Shown here in pieces: positions 1-5,536 of a DNA stretch of 5,536 nucleotides. The notes beneath the pieces were generated by a model. It was not told the DNA's origin, ran no database searches, and saw nothing but the letters and a program-made list of their open reading frames with translations. This DNA is from Bacillota bacterium (GTDB lineage Bacteria > Bacillota_E > Sulfobacillia > Sulfobacillales > Sulfobacillaceae). The position numbers were made by a program, and so were the translations under genes. The DNA lies in the NCBI GenBank assembly GCA_021820165.1, contig JAKADW010000162.1, positions 1-5,536 of the forward strand, read 5' to 3'. Every line of letters starts with the position of its first letter. The stretch's first letter is position 1.

Positions 1-1629
1 AATCCCGAGGACACGCGCTACGTTCGGCCAGGCCTGGGCGTACCGCGCATAGGCGATCCGTTGGGATCGGGTGATGCTTTGCCCGGATAAGATGGTCAGC
101 GTACCGATATTCGCCGCCTGATACGGAGCGGCAAACAGGACCGGATGCACGAGAGCCCCGGTCCACTGCTTGCCAGCGCCCGAGGCGCGGTGAAGGTTGG
201 TGACGATGCGATCTTTGGGGGATAGGCCGACGATGCTGAGTTCCAGCCGCCCCTTTACCGGGAGCCGCTCAAAGCCGCGGCCGACCGGCAACAGGGGAAC
301 GGGAAACCAGGTGCCGATGCCGTCAAGGAACACGCGCCTTTGGCCCACTGCTAGACGTTCATACGCCTTTGTGGGGGTGAAGGGCGCGTATGGAAGCGGA
401 CTCGGCTGGGGGAGCAGGCGCCCGCCAAAGCGAATAACCAAACGCCCGCCCGGGGAGCTGCCGAGATGGAGCCTCGCGATGGCTGCTGGCGTTTGGTCGA
501 CGACGCGGCCTTGAGCAACTGGTGACCACGATGCGGGGCGTCCAGACAACGTCACTGATTCTATCGTAAGTCCCCGGTTTAAGAGCAGGGCTTTGGGGGG
601 GACTGCGTATCGCGGGACGGGGATGGTTTCGATGCCCTGGATGGTGCCGCGAGCGGCGTCGAAGCGCATGCGGACGTCATCGGGACGGGTTAAAAGATAC
701 GATCCTTGAGCGAGCGGTATAGACGCCGCTTTCGGAGACAGCCCGGCAACCCACGGCGCATAGAACATTGCGCCCCCAACTACGCTTAACCCGAGGAACG
801 ACGCCAGAACAGCGGCCCATTTCCCCGTGCCCGCATAGTGCCGGCCGTAGCCGTGGCGATGAGCCATGGCTAGGGCTAACAGGCCAACCCCAACTGCAAT
901 CCAGGCTAGGCGGTTGGCCAAAAGCCACGCGGGCAGGGCCGGGGATCCCAATAACCCCGGGGGCATGGTTAATCCGAGTGCTAGAAAGGCGGGAAAAGGG
1001 TTAAAAAACACGATTCGCGGCGAGAGTGCGGCGATCGTTGGCAGCTTATACTCGGCAAATGCCAGGGTCAGCGCCAATATTATCGCCACCGGGTAATATC
1101 GATGCCCCCCGCCAGTCAGCTCCGCCAGCCACAAGCAGAGGCCGGCTACGAGTACCAGGCTCGGAAGCGCAAAGCCAGCCATCAGGCCAAGATTCCAGAT
1201 AAGGCTGGGGACGATGGCAAGGTGGGCCATGACGGCGGATGCGATTCCTCCAAACACGGCTTCGCACAGCATAAGGATCATGCCGATAACTACGAGACCC
1301 ATGAACCGTCCAAGATAATAGGCGCTCTGGGCAACCGGACGGTTCCACCAGGCGGCTTCTACCGCTGGCTGAACGGTTAGCTGGCCGATGATCAGGACTA
1401 AGAAAAACGGAGCGACCGAGTAAGCGATCGCGGTCATCTGGATGGCGGCATCGCCTGGGGTAGGCGAAAGCGGAGTTGCGATGGCGGCTAACAAGGTCAA
1501 GAGCGTAAGCATGAGCGATTCCAGGCGAAACAGGGGATCACGCCACACCAGCCGTAGGGTGTTTAAATAAATAACCGTCCATGCCGGAATTCTCTTGCGC
1601 TCGACGGGGTGACGTTCGCGGCGGGTCAC
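1..1629 (-). CDS. ABC-2-type permease fused to an M1-aminopeptidase-like extracytoplasmic domain (partial, C-terminus beyond window)
   Basis: This is the membrane component of the ABC transporter encoded by the two genes before it. The frame is open from a GTG at 1629 to the left edge (543 codons, no stop). The GTG overlaps the stop of the preceding ATPase as GTGA, with AAAGGAAG six bases upstream. Residues 1-16 are basic (RRERHPVERKR) and likely cytosolic. About seven or eight hydrophobic segments follow, near residues 36-54, 66-83, 106-140 (long, perhaps two), 146-169, 180-198, 236-258 and 268-292. After about 295 the protein becomes soluble-like. It shows the pattern LLLNRGLTIESVTLSG (349-364), a beta-strand run ending LVIRFGG, TWFPV (440-444), then VLFAAPY (497-503) and a helix to the edge. 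This order resembles the N-terminal beta-sandwich of M1 peptidases, and permease/M1 fusions are known. Any HExxH zinc site would lie outside the window, so peptidase activity cannot be judged. The ABC-permease role is well supported by context; the M1 relation is a pattern-based inference. Confidence 0.75.
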   Translation of the reverse strand, partial: MTRRERHPVERKRIPAWTVIYLNTLRLVWRDPLFRLESLMLTLLTLLAAIATPLSPTPGDAAIQMTAIAYSVAPFFLVLIIGQLTVQPAVEAAWWNRPVAQSAYYLGRFMGLVVIGMILMLCEAVFGGIASAVMAHLAIVPSLIWNLGLMAGFALPSLVLVAGLCLWLAELTGGGHRYYPVAIILALTLAFAEYKLPTIAALSPRIVFFNPFPAFLALGLTMPPGLLGSPALPAWLLANRLAWIAVGVGLLALAMAHRHGYGRHYAGTGKWAAVLASFLGLSVVGGAMFYAPWVAGLSPKAASIPLAQGSYLLTRPDDVRMRFDAARGTIQGIETIPVPRYAVPPKALLLNRGLTIESVTLSGRPASWSPVAQGRVVDQTPAAIARLHLGSSPGGRLVIRFGGRLLPQPSPLPYAPFTPTKAYERLAVGQRRVFLDGIGTWFPVPLLPVGRGFERLPVKGRLELSIVGLSPKDRIVTNLHRASGAGKQWTGALVHPVLFAAPYQAANIGTLTILSGQSITRSQRIAYARYAQAWPNVARVLGI

Positions 1630-2492
1630 CAGGATCTTCCTTTCAAAGCGATAAGGTAGCCGTCCCATAAGGAAGGTCGGCGCGGCGTCCAATCCGGGCG
1701 TGGCGCGTGCCGTTCGGACACGATTGCATACCGGTTCCCGTCTTTCCACGAAAGTTCTAACAGCGGGCCATCGCGGCGTTCCGACAAGGGAGCGGGGCTC
1801 CAGAACGTGTGGTCTTGGGCCCGTTCTTTCAACTGGGCGACGGTGCCGTCGAAGCGAACACGCCCACGATCGAGCAATACCACGCGATGGCAATAGCTGT
1901 CGACTTCATCCAGATGGTGGGTGGCAATCAAATAGGTCTCGGGGCTCTCAGGATTGTTGCGCAAACGATACAGATCCTGCCAGAAGGCGAGACGCTGGTT
2001 CGGGTCCAAATTGGCTGTGGGTTCGTCCATCAAGACAATCTTGGCATTTCGGACGAACACCGACGCCAAGGCTAGACGGCGTCGGGCGCTGTCGTCAAGG
2101 TGTCTGCCACGGACCTCAGCCACACTCTCCAGCCGCATCTCGGATAGTGCAGCCGCCACGCGCGCCTCAGCGTCAAAAACGCTTAGGCCCTCCCAAAGTG
2201 CCATGCGGAGTAGGAAGCGACGGGTCGAAAGTCGTAAATACGCGCCCGGGAACTGGGGCACATAGGCAATGTTGGGCCGCGCTCCGCGAGAGGTTATCTG
2301 CCCACGGGTCGGGCGATATAGTCCCGCCAAAAGACGCATCAGGGTCGTTTTGCCAGCTCCGTTGGGACCGATCAACGCGGTAAATCCGAAATGCAATTGA
2401 AAGCTCGCGTCAGCCACGGTGGGCGCCTGGTCGCGGCGGGGGCTAAAGCTTAATCGCCGCACTTCCATGATTGCTGTTCCGTCACTTGCCAT
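1626..2492 (-). CDS. ABC transporter ATP-binding protein with intact catalytic motifs but degenerate signature
   Basis: This is a cytosolic ATPase subunit of 288 residues, probably powering the permease that follows it. Visible motifs are Walker A GPNGAGKTT (42-50), Q-loop Q80 in YVPQ, Walker B IVLMDEP (152-158) with catalytic E157, D-loop ANLD (160-163) and switch histidine H192 in ATHH. The signature expected as LSGGQ reads LDDSA (132-136), although the following RRRLALA is normal for the helix after the signature. The C-terminus PSLWDGYLIALKGR (273-286) matches the PSLEDVFLxLTGR-type end of ABC-2 ATPases. The start chosen is the ATG at 2492, which has AAAGGGG seven bases upstream; the in-frame ATG at codon 9 has only a weak site. 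The gene overlaps the previous ATPase by 11 bases and the permease by 4. Substrate unknown. The lost signature suggests it works only as a heterodimer with the neighbouring ATPase. Confidence 0.93.
   Translation of the reverse strand: MASDGTAIMEVRRLSFSPRRDQAPTVADASFQLHFGFTALIGPNGAGKTTLMRLLAGLYRPTRGQITSRGARPNIAYVPQFPGAYLRLSTRRFLLRMALWEGLSVFDAEARVAAALSEMRLESVAEVRGRHLDDSARRRLALASVFVRNAKIVLMDEPTANLDPNQRLAFWQDLYRLRNNPESPETYLIATHHLDEVDSYCHRVVLLDRGRVRFDGTVAQLKERAQDHTFWSPAPLSERRDGPLLELSWKDGNRYAIVSERHAPRPDWTPRRPSLWDGYLIALKGRSW
1636..1643 (-). promoter_or_regulatory. Ribosome binding site of the permease gene
   Basis: AAAGGAAG on the minus strand ends six bases before the GTG at 1629. It lies inside the last codons of the preceding ATPase gene. 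It is the reason for choosing the GTG that overlaps the upstream stop, and it fits translational coupling. Confidence 0.7.
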
Positions 2493-3336
2493 GTTCGCGC
2501 CCCTTTGCCGTCAGCAGCCAGAAATATCCGTCTTCCACGGTAGGTGCGAGTGCCGTGGCATCCTGGGGAGGCTGATCCAGATAAAGCTTAATCGCATCGG
2601 ATTCCGGCAAGGGCCGCCAGGTTCCATGCGCCTGGGCGAGCGCCGTCATCGGAGCTTGGAACACATGCGACCGCGCAGCGTCGGCGAGGGCCTGGCTGCT
2701 CGCGTCGAATAGTACCTTGCCGTCCGCTAGAATAATCACGCGGTTGGGAAACAAGCGAATTTCATCGAGTTGCTGAGTGACCATCATGACGGGACGCCGG
2801 GAGCTCTCGGTTTGCAAAAGATCCAGCACCGTCCGTTGTTCTGCTGGGTCGAGACCCGCGGTGGCTTCGTCGACCAGCAGCCATTCCGATGGTTTGAGCA
2901 GGGTGGCGGCGAGGAGGGTTCGTCGTTTCATCCCGCCGGAGAGCCAACCAAGGCGTCGGGAGAGGGCTTGAGCCAAATGCAGGCGGTCGGCGACCTGTTG
3001 AGCCTGCCGACGGGCGGTGGACCACAAAAGGCCGTCGAGACGCGCCAATTCCGTAAGATATTCCTCCATCGTTAGGTCCGAAGGCAACCGGTTTGCGGAA
3101 GGTAAATAGCTCAAATATTGTCGACTAAGGCGGGGCGCGTTTCCTACCGAGCGTCCGTCCACCCGCAGGTCTCCGGCGACATACGGGACGAGTCCCAGCA
3201 TCGCCGCCATCAACGTAGACTTGCCGCTTCCGCTCGGACCGATAATGACTGCAGACTCGTCCAACGTTAGCGAGAAGTGCTCAAAAATTGGGCGGTCCCG
3301 GCGGTATCCGATCGTACAGTCATCCCATTCCAGCAT
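2482..3336 (-). CDS. ABC transporter ATP-binding protein with intact signature but altered Q-loop and H-loop
   Basis: This is the first gene of the ABC operon, 284 residues from the ATG at 3336. Motifs are Walker A GPSGSGKST (33-41), signature LSGGM (132-136), and Walker B WLLVDEAT (152-159) with catalytic E157, the usual proline after the glutamate being alanine. Two key positions are changed. The Q-loop reads YLPSAN, with serine (S80) where glutamine is expected, and the H-loop reads VTQQLDE, with Q188 where the switch histidine is expected. The C-terminal VEDGYFWLLTAKGR again matches the conserved end of ABC-2 ATPases. A longer reading from an ATG at 3351 (289 residues, beginning MRGSH) is possible. 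However, it has no ribosome site and would start only about 8 bases after the predicted transcript start, whereas the ATG at 3336 has GAGGAAG. Expected partner: the ATPase encoded next. Substrate unknown. Confidence 0.93.
   Translation of the reverse strand: MLEWDDCTIGYRRDRPIFEHFSLTLDESAVIIGPSGSGKSTLMAAMLGLVPYVAGDLRVDGRSVGNAPRLSRQYLSYLPSANRLPSDLTMEEYLTELARLDGLLWSTARRQAQQVADRLHLAQALSRRLGWLSGGMKRRTLLAATLLKPSEWLLVDEATAGLDPAEQRTVLDLLQTESSRRPVMMVTQQLDEIRLFPNRVIILADGKVLFDASSQALADAARSHVFQAPMTALAQAHGTWRPLPESDAIKLYLDQPPQDATALAPTVEDGYFWLLTAKGREHGK
2500..2506 (-). promoter_or_regulatory. Ribosome binding site of the second ATPase
   Basis: AAAGGGG on the minus strand lies seven bases before the ATG at 2492, within the 3' end of the first ATPase gene. 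It supports this start over the internal ATG at codon 9. Confidence 0.7.
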
Positions 3337-3340
3337 GTGG

Positions 3341-3347
3341 CTTCCTC
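3341..3347 (-). promoter_or_regulatory. Ribosome binding site that decides the start of the first ATPase
   Basis: GAGGAAG on the minus strand, then CCAC, then the ATG at 3336. The in-frame ATG at 3351 lies upstream of this site and has no purine-rich sequence before it, so the shorter protein is preferred. Confidence 0.7.
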
Positions 3348-3365
3348 GCATCCGACAATTTTCTC

Positions 3366-3396
3366 ATTATATAGCGTAGCAAAAACGACCCGGCAA
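3366..3396 (-). promoter_or_regulatory. Probable sigma-A-type promoter of the ABC operon
   Basis: A perfect TATAAT lies at 3366-3371 on the minus strand. A partial -35 box TTGCCG (four of six matches to TTGACA) lies at 3391-3396, 19 bases away; the overlapping TATATA (3368-3373) would give a 17-base spacer. Transcription would begin near 3359, giving a leader of about 23 bases before the ATG at 3336. The -35 box lies within the terminator hairpin of the upstream gene. The -10 box is convincing; the -35 assignment is weaker. Confidence 0.55.
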
Positions 3397-3421
3397 ATTA
3401 AGCAGGCGGGCCGTTTTTGCT
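3378..3421 (-). terminator. Rho-independent terminator after the CWB2 gene
   Basis: Two 15-base arms (3378-3392 and 3407-3421) form a long hairpin with a 14-base loop. The plus-strand arms are AGCAAAAACGACCCG and CGGGCCGTTTTTGCT. The single non-complementary position is A against C on the plus strand, but it becomes a G-U wobble in minus-strand RNA, so the stem pairs throughout only in that direction. It begins 20 bases past the CWB2 stop codon. The U-run lies in the distal arm after a GC-rich core, as in bidirectional terminators. Confidence 0.85.
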
Positions 3422-3441
3422 GCAGGATGGTTGGGAATCGG

Positions 3442-4815
3442 TTAGCGCAGCATTTCTTGAACCGCGGACGTCATCAAGGATGAAACCGAATCCACTCCTC
3501 CCACCACGGCAATGCCGCTCACGGAATTCGCTATCGACTCTAAGTAATCGTAGGTGGGACCCGGGATGATGGTGGAGGAGACCATCACGATGGGGAAGGA
3601 TTTTTCGCCGGCGAGGGGACCTGCGGTCAGCGCATCGACAAGGTGGCCGCTATCGGCGTTGGTCAGTACGACCCCCATCGGCTGGTTAAAGAATTTTTGG
3701 TTGACCAAAGCGGCGGTGGCGTACCGATCCGCGCCAGCTACGGCAACCTCATTCGGTAAGGAGTCATGGTACCCCGTCGCGGCCCCGACAACATACGTCA
3801 GCCGTGCAGATTTTAATAACGCCGCATAGCCGGAGGGCAGCCCCCCCTTCGGAGGCAAGAGAAGCACGGGAGAGCGGCGCTCGGCAGCCACCGGATCAAT
3901 CGTCAACGCGTCAGTCAGATTGGCGTTATTGCCCGACGAAAAGAACAAAGTGGACATGTTGCCTTTGGCCGCCTTAATTGCCAGGGCCACTTTGAGGGCC
4001 GTCGCGTAGCGATTGGGCCCGGCGTAACCGATTACGTGGACCCTTGACGGCAACTGGCGGATGACCGCTTTGTTGTCCACCGCCCCGATCAAAATCACTC
4101 GGCGTGCCCCCAGCCGAGTCAGCGTGTTCAGCGTATCCTGCCCGATGGTTTGATTAGACGCGGTCAGCAAAATGGGAGCTTTTAAGAGTGCGGAAAGCGG
4201 CGCCGCGGTGAGGGCGTCCACCAGGTTCTGATTCAGCCCGGACGATAAAATAACGGTTTTGGTGCCGGAGGGATCGCTGGCCTCAGCAATTTGAGCCGCG
4301 GTGCCAAAGCGGGTGTTTCCGGCGTAACGGGTCACCAGCGGGGGATTGCCTTTGCCCACCGTGACAAAGGTGGAAACAGGATGGATCGGGCCACTCGGGC
4401 CGGCGACGGTAGCCGTCAAACGAATCGGGCCGGTATGGTACACCGCTTCCACGGTGAAATTGGCGACTCCATTGGTCGTTTTCAACGTCACGGCCTGGCC
4501 CGGAGGGTGGTCGTTAATCATCAACGTGTTCGGAAGGCTGAGGGTCGCCGGTGTCAGCGTTAGCTTGGCTCCGTTCACATGGACCGGTGCGCCGTTGGAG
4601 GTGGTGACGTCGACCGACACCGGGGTCGGAGTCGACAACTTCACGGGAGCGGTGGGAGGGTTGACAAACTTGGGCCAATAATCCGAACCGGAAGCTGCGG
4701 CAACGCCCATGGAAGAGGATCCGATCACCAAAGAAGCCGTAGCCAGACCCATGCCGAGGCGCGCTGCCCTGAGCACGATTCCCTGTTTCGATAATAGGTT
4801 TGATAAAATGCGCAC
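3442..4815 (-). CDS. Secreted cell wall-binding protein with Ig-like module and three CWB2 repeats
   Basis: This exported 457-residue protein probably attaches non-covalently to the cell wall. A signal peptide occupies about residues 1-40: basic residues R16 and R19, a hydrophobic core at 20-33, and cleavage likely at VAA/A near 40. Residues about 55-155 look like a bacterial Ig-like domain, with the strand pattern VTLKTTNGVANFTVEAVYHT and LTATV. Three CWB2 repeats follow at about 161-258, 259-356 and 357-457. Each opens with a variant of YAGxxRYATA (164-173, 264-273, 359-368) and has an internal DALT motif (ALTAAPL, ALTIDPV, ALTAGPL). In characterised CWB2 proteins three tandem repeats bind anionic wall polymers, so this set is complete. 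No separate catalytic domain is visible; the Ig-like module may act as a spacer or binding surface. The start is a GTG at 4815 with AAAGGGAG eight bases before it. It is transcribed alone and ends in a strong terminator. The family call is firm; the ligand is unknown. Confidence 0.93.
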   Translation of the reverse strand: MRILSNLLSKQGIVLRAARLGMGLATASLVIGSSSMGVAAASGSDYWPKFVNPPTAPVKLSTPTPVSVDVTTSNGAPVHVNGAKLTLTPATLSLPNTLMINDHPPGQAVTLKTTNGVANFTVEAVYHTGPIRLTATVAGPSGPIHPVSTFVTVGKGNPPLVTRYAGNTRFGTAAQIAEASDPSGTKTVILSSGLNQNLVDALTAAPLSALLKAPILLTASNQTIGQDTLNTLTRLGARRVILIGAVDNKAVIRQLPSRVHVIGYAGPNRYATALKVALAIKAAKGNMSTLFFSSGNNANLTDALTIDPVAAERRSPVLLLPPKGGLPSGYAALLKSARLTYVVGAATGYHDSLPNEVAVAGADRYATAALVNQKFFNQPMGVVLTNADSGHLVDALTAGPLAGEKSFPIVMVSSTIIPGPTYDYLESIANSVSGIAVVGGVDSVSSLMTSAVQEMLR

Positions 4816-4823
4816 CGTCAGGA

Positions 4824-4831
4824 CTCCCTTT
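4824..4831 (-). promoter_or_regulatory. Ribosome binding site of the CWB2 gene
   Basis: AAAGGGAG on the minus strand lies eight bases before the GTG at 4815. There is no better start nearby in this frame, and the site supports GTG as the initiation codon. Confidence 0.7.
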
Positions 4832-5092
4832 AACCATAGTCGTGTTCATCGTCTGCGATCGGCCACCGGTTGAGCGAGTATTGCATCATAGCCGAAGACG
4901 TTCACCTTGCTGTGGTATTCGCGGTTGTCCGCCGAATTCCTGTGAGTCAGCGCCCAGGGACCGGAATTTTTCATGGGCGGTTGTGGACAATCATTGCGCG
5001 TATGTCCGCGACACATACCAAGGTAAAGACCGAGCCATACTCATATGTAGTCAGACAACTCATCATGGACAAATGGCGGGAGTGAGTGGAGC
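4832..5092. other. Divergent intergenic region between the CWB2 and deacetylase genes
   Basis: I see no gene in these 261 bases. For the minus-strand CWB2 gene the best -10 candidate is TATGAT at 4885-4890, about 70 bases before the GTG, but no good -35 box lies at the right distance. For the plus-strand deacetylase I find no convincing promoter pair; TGGACA (4984-4989) resembles a -35 box but lacks a -10 partner. Small structured elements are an inverted repeat TATGT-N7-ACATA (5001-5017), short arms CGCCCA/TGGGCG (4951-4956 and 4974-4979), and a direct repeat GCGGTTGT (4921-4928 and 4977-4984). Their roles are unknown. Confidence 0.5.
5078..5082 (+). promoter_or_regulatory. Probable ribosome binding site of the deacetylase gene
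   Basis: GGGAG ends ten bases before the ATG at 5093, which is slightly long spacing. A second purine run, TGGAG at 5087-5091, is too close to the ATG to serve. The start is otherwise supported by the signal peptide that begins there. Confidence 0.5.
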
Positions 5093-5536
5093 ATGAAACG
5101 ATGGGTCGAGTCGTTGTCGGCATGGATGGGGATTTTCGCGATTACCGCGATCGGAGGTATGGGCGGGATGGCTCGAGCCGAGACCCTGCCTGCCGTGGTC
5201 GTGCGCTCTGTACCGACGCTGAAAAAGGTCGTGGCCTTAACCTTCGACGATGGGCCGACCAAAAAATGGACGCCTGAAATTCTCAGCCTACTGAAGAAAG
5301 ATCGGGTGAAGGCCACATTTTTTGTAGTCGGAGAACAAGCGATCCGATATCCGCAGTATCTGCAAGCAGAGGTTAAGGCGGGCATGGAAATCGGATCTCA
5401 TGGAGCGCACCATGTGACGCTGAGGGGTAAGACGGCGGCGGTGGTAGAGCGTGAAGTGCTTGACAACCAGGAGGTTTTGGAGTCTCTCGGTGCACCTAAA
5501 CCTAAGCTCTATCGCTTACCCGGAGGAAATTCCGAC
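5093..5536 (+). CDS. Secreted polysaccharide deacetylase, NodB domain (partial, C-terminus beyond window)
   Basis: This is the first 148 codons of a carbohydrate esterase family 4 enzyme, which removes N-acetyl groups from glycans such as peptidoglycan or chitin-like polymers outside the membrane. Residues 1-29 form a signal peptide: K2 and R3, a hydrophobic stretch 8-26, and cleavage after ARA. The NodB motifs appear in order: TFDDGP at 50-55 (catalytic-base D52 and metal-binding D53), then H103-GAH-H107 as the two metal-ligand histidines (glycine replaces the usual Ser/Thr after the first), then YRLPGG at 140-145, corresponding to the RxPxG motif. ATFFVVGE (74-81) and GMEIGSHG (97-104) are also typical. 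About 60-100 residues of the domain should follow beyond the right edge. It is divergent from the CWB2 gene and shares its intergenic region. The substrate cannot be decided from this part; peptidoglycan is the most likely in a Gram-positive. Confidence 0.93.
   Translation, partial: MKRWVESLSAWMGIFAITAIGGMGGMARAETLPAVVVRSVPTLKKVVALTFDDGPTKKWTPEILSLLKKDRVKATFFVVGEQAIRYPQYLQAEVKAGMEIGSHGAHHVTLRGKTAAVVEREVLDNQEVLESLGAPKPKLYRLPGGNSD

Noticed and set aside
197..1380. Several plus-strand and minus-strand open frames of 76-105 codons across the left part of the window
   Set aside because: A single minus-strand frame runs open through the whole region with coherent membrane and beta-rich segments, so the short frames are shadows of the permease gene.
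1700..2383. A 227-codon open frame on the plus strand opposite the second ATPase
   Set aside because: It lies wholly antisense to a clear ABC ATPase, its product is arginine-rich with no recognisable domain, and it has the composition of a shadow frame in G+C-rich DNA.
3337..3351. The longest frame of the first ATPase begins MRGSH, like the leader of some His-tag expression vectors
   Set aside because: No histidine run follows, the surrounding DNA is ordinary chromosomal sequence, and this stretch is probably not translated.
4514..4849. A 111-codon minus-strand open frame overlapping the start of the CWB2 gene
   Set aside because: It is out of frame with the signal peptide and Ig-like domain, which are clearly coding, and its product has no recognisable features.
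4951..4979. Hairpin arms CGCCCA/TGGGCG in the divergent intergenic region considered as a terminator
   Set aside because: Only six pairs around a 17-base loop with no T-run after it, and no gene ends there.
4981..4990. TTGTGGACAA, whose reverse complement contains TTGTCCACA, a DnaA-box-like sequence
   Set aside because: It is a single copy with no cluster, no AT-rich unwinding region and no replication gene nearby, so it is not an origin signal.
5041..5385. A 114-codon minus-strand open frame across the deacetylase start
   Set aside because: It is antisense to the NodB motifs and signal peptide and shows no independent support.

Overview
The window looks like part of a Gram-positive chromosome of moderately high G+C. 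Two secreted cell-envelope proteins support this: one has three cell-wall-binding type 2 (CWB2) repeats, the other is a NodB-type polysaccharide deacetylase. GTG starts are common, and the Shine-Dalgarno sequences are purine-rich AAGGGG/GAGGAAG types. The general style (CWB2 proteins, G+C) recalls Sulfobacillus-like Firmicutes, but that is an impression; no marker gene here fixes the taxon.

Positions 1-3336 (minus strand) hold a tight three-gene ABC-transporter operon, read from right to left: an ATPase (2482-3336), a second ATPase (1626-2492) and a large permease (start 1629, running off the left edge). The genes overlap by 11 and 4 bases, so translation is probably coupled. The two ATPases are not equivalent. 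The first keeps the LSGGM signature but has lost the Q-loop glutamine and the switch histidine; the second keeps both of those but has a ruined signature (LDDSA). A heterodimer would have one complete and one degenerate ATP site. The permease has an N-terminal ABC-2-like membrane region followed by a long extracytoplasmic segment that resembles the N-terminal part of M1 aminopeptidases. It has no ATG/stop pair inside the window and is easily missed, yet it is open for all 543 codons visible.

Positions 3337-3441 are a compact junction with a strong terminator hairpin for the upstream gene and, just beyond it, a TATAAT box that probably starts the ABC operon.

Positions 3442-4815 (minus) encode the secreted CWB2 protein: signal peptide, one Ig-like module and three CWB2 repeats. 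Positions 4832-5092 are a divergent intergenic region with no clear promoter on the plus side. From 5093 (plus) to the right edge runs the first 148 codons of the secreted polysaccharide deacetylase.

The envelope theme (wall-anchored protein, glycan deacetylase, exporter with an extracellular domain) suggests a surface-biology region. The three transcription units are separate, and no direct functional link is shown by the sequence.
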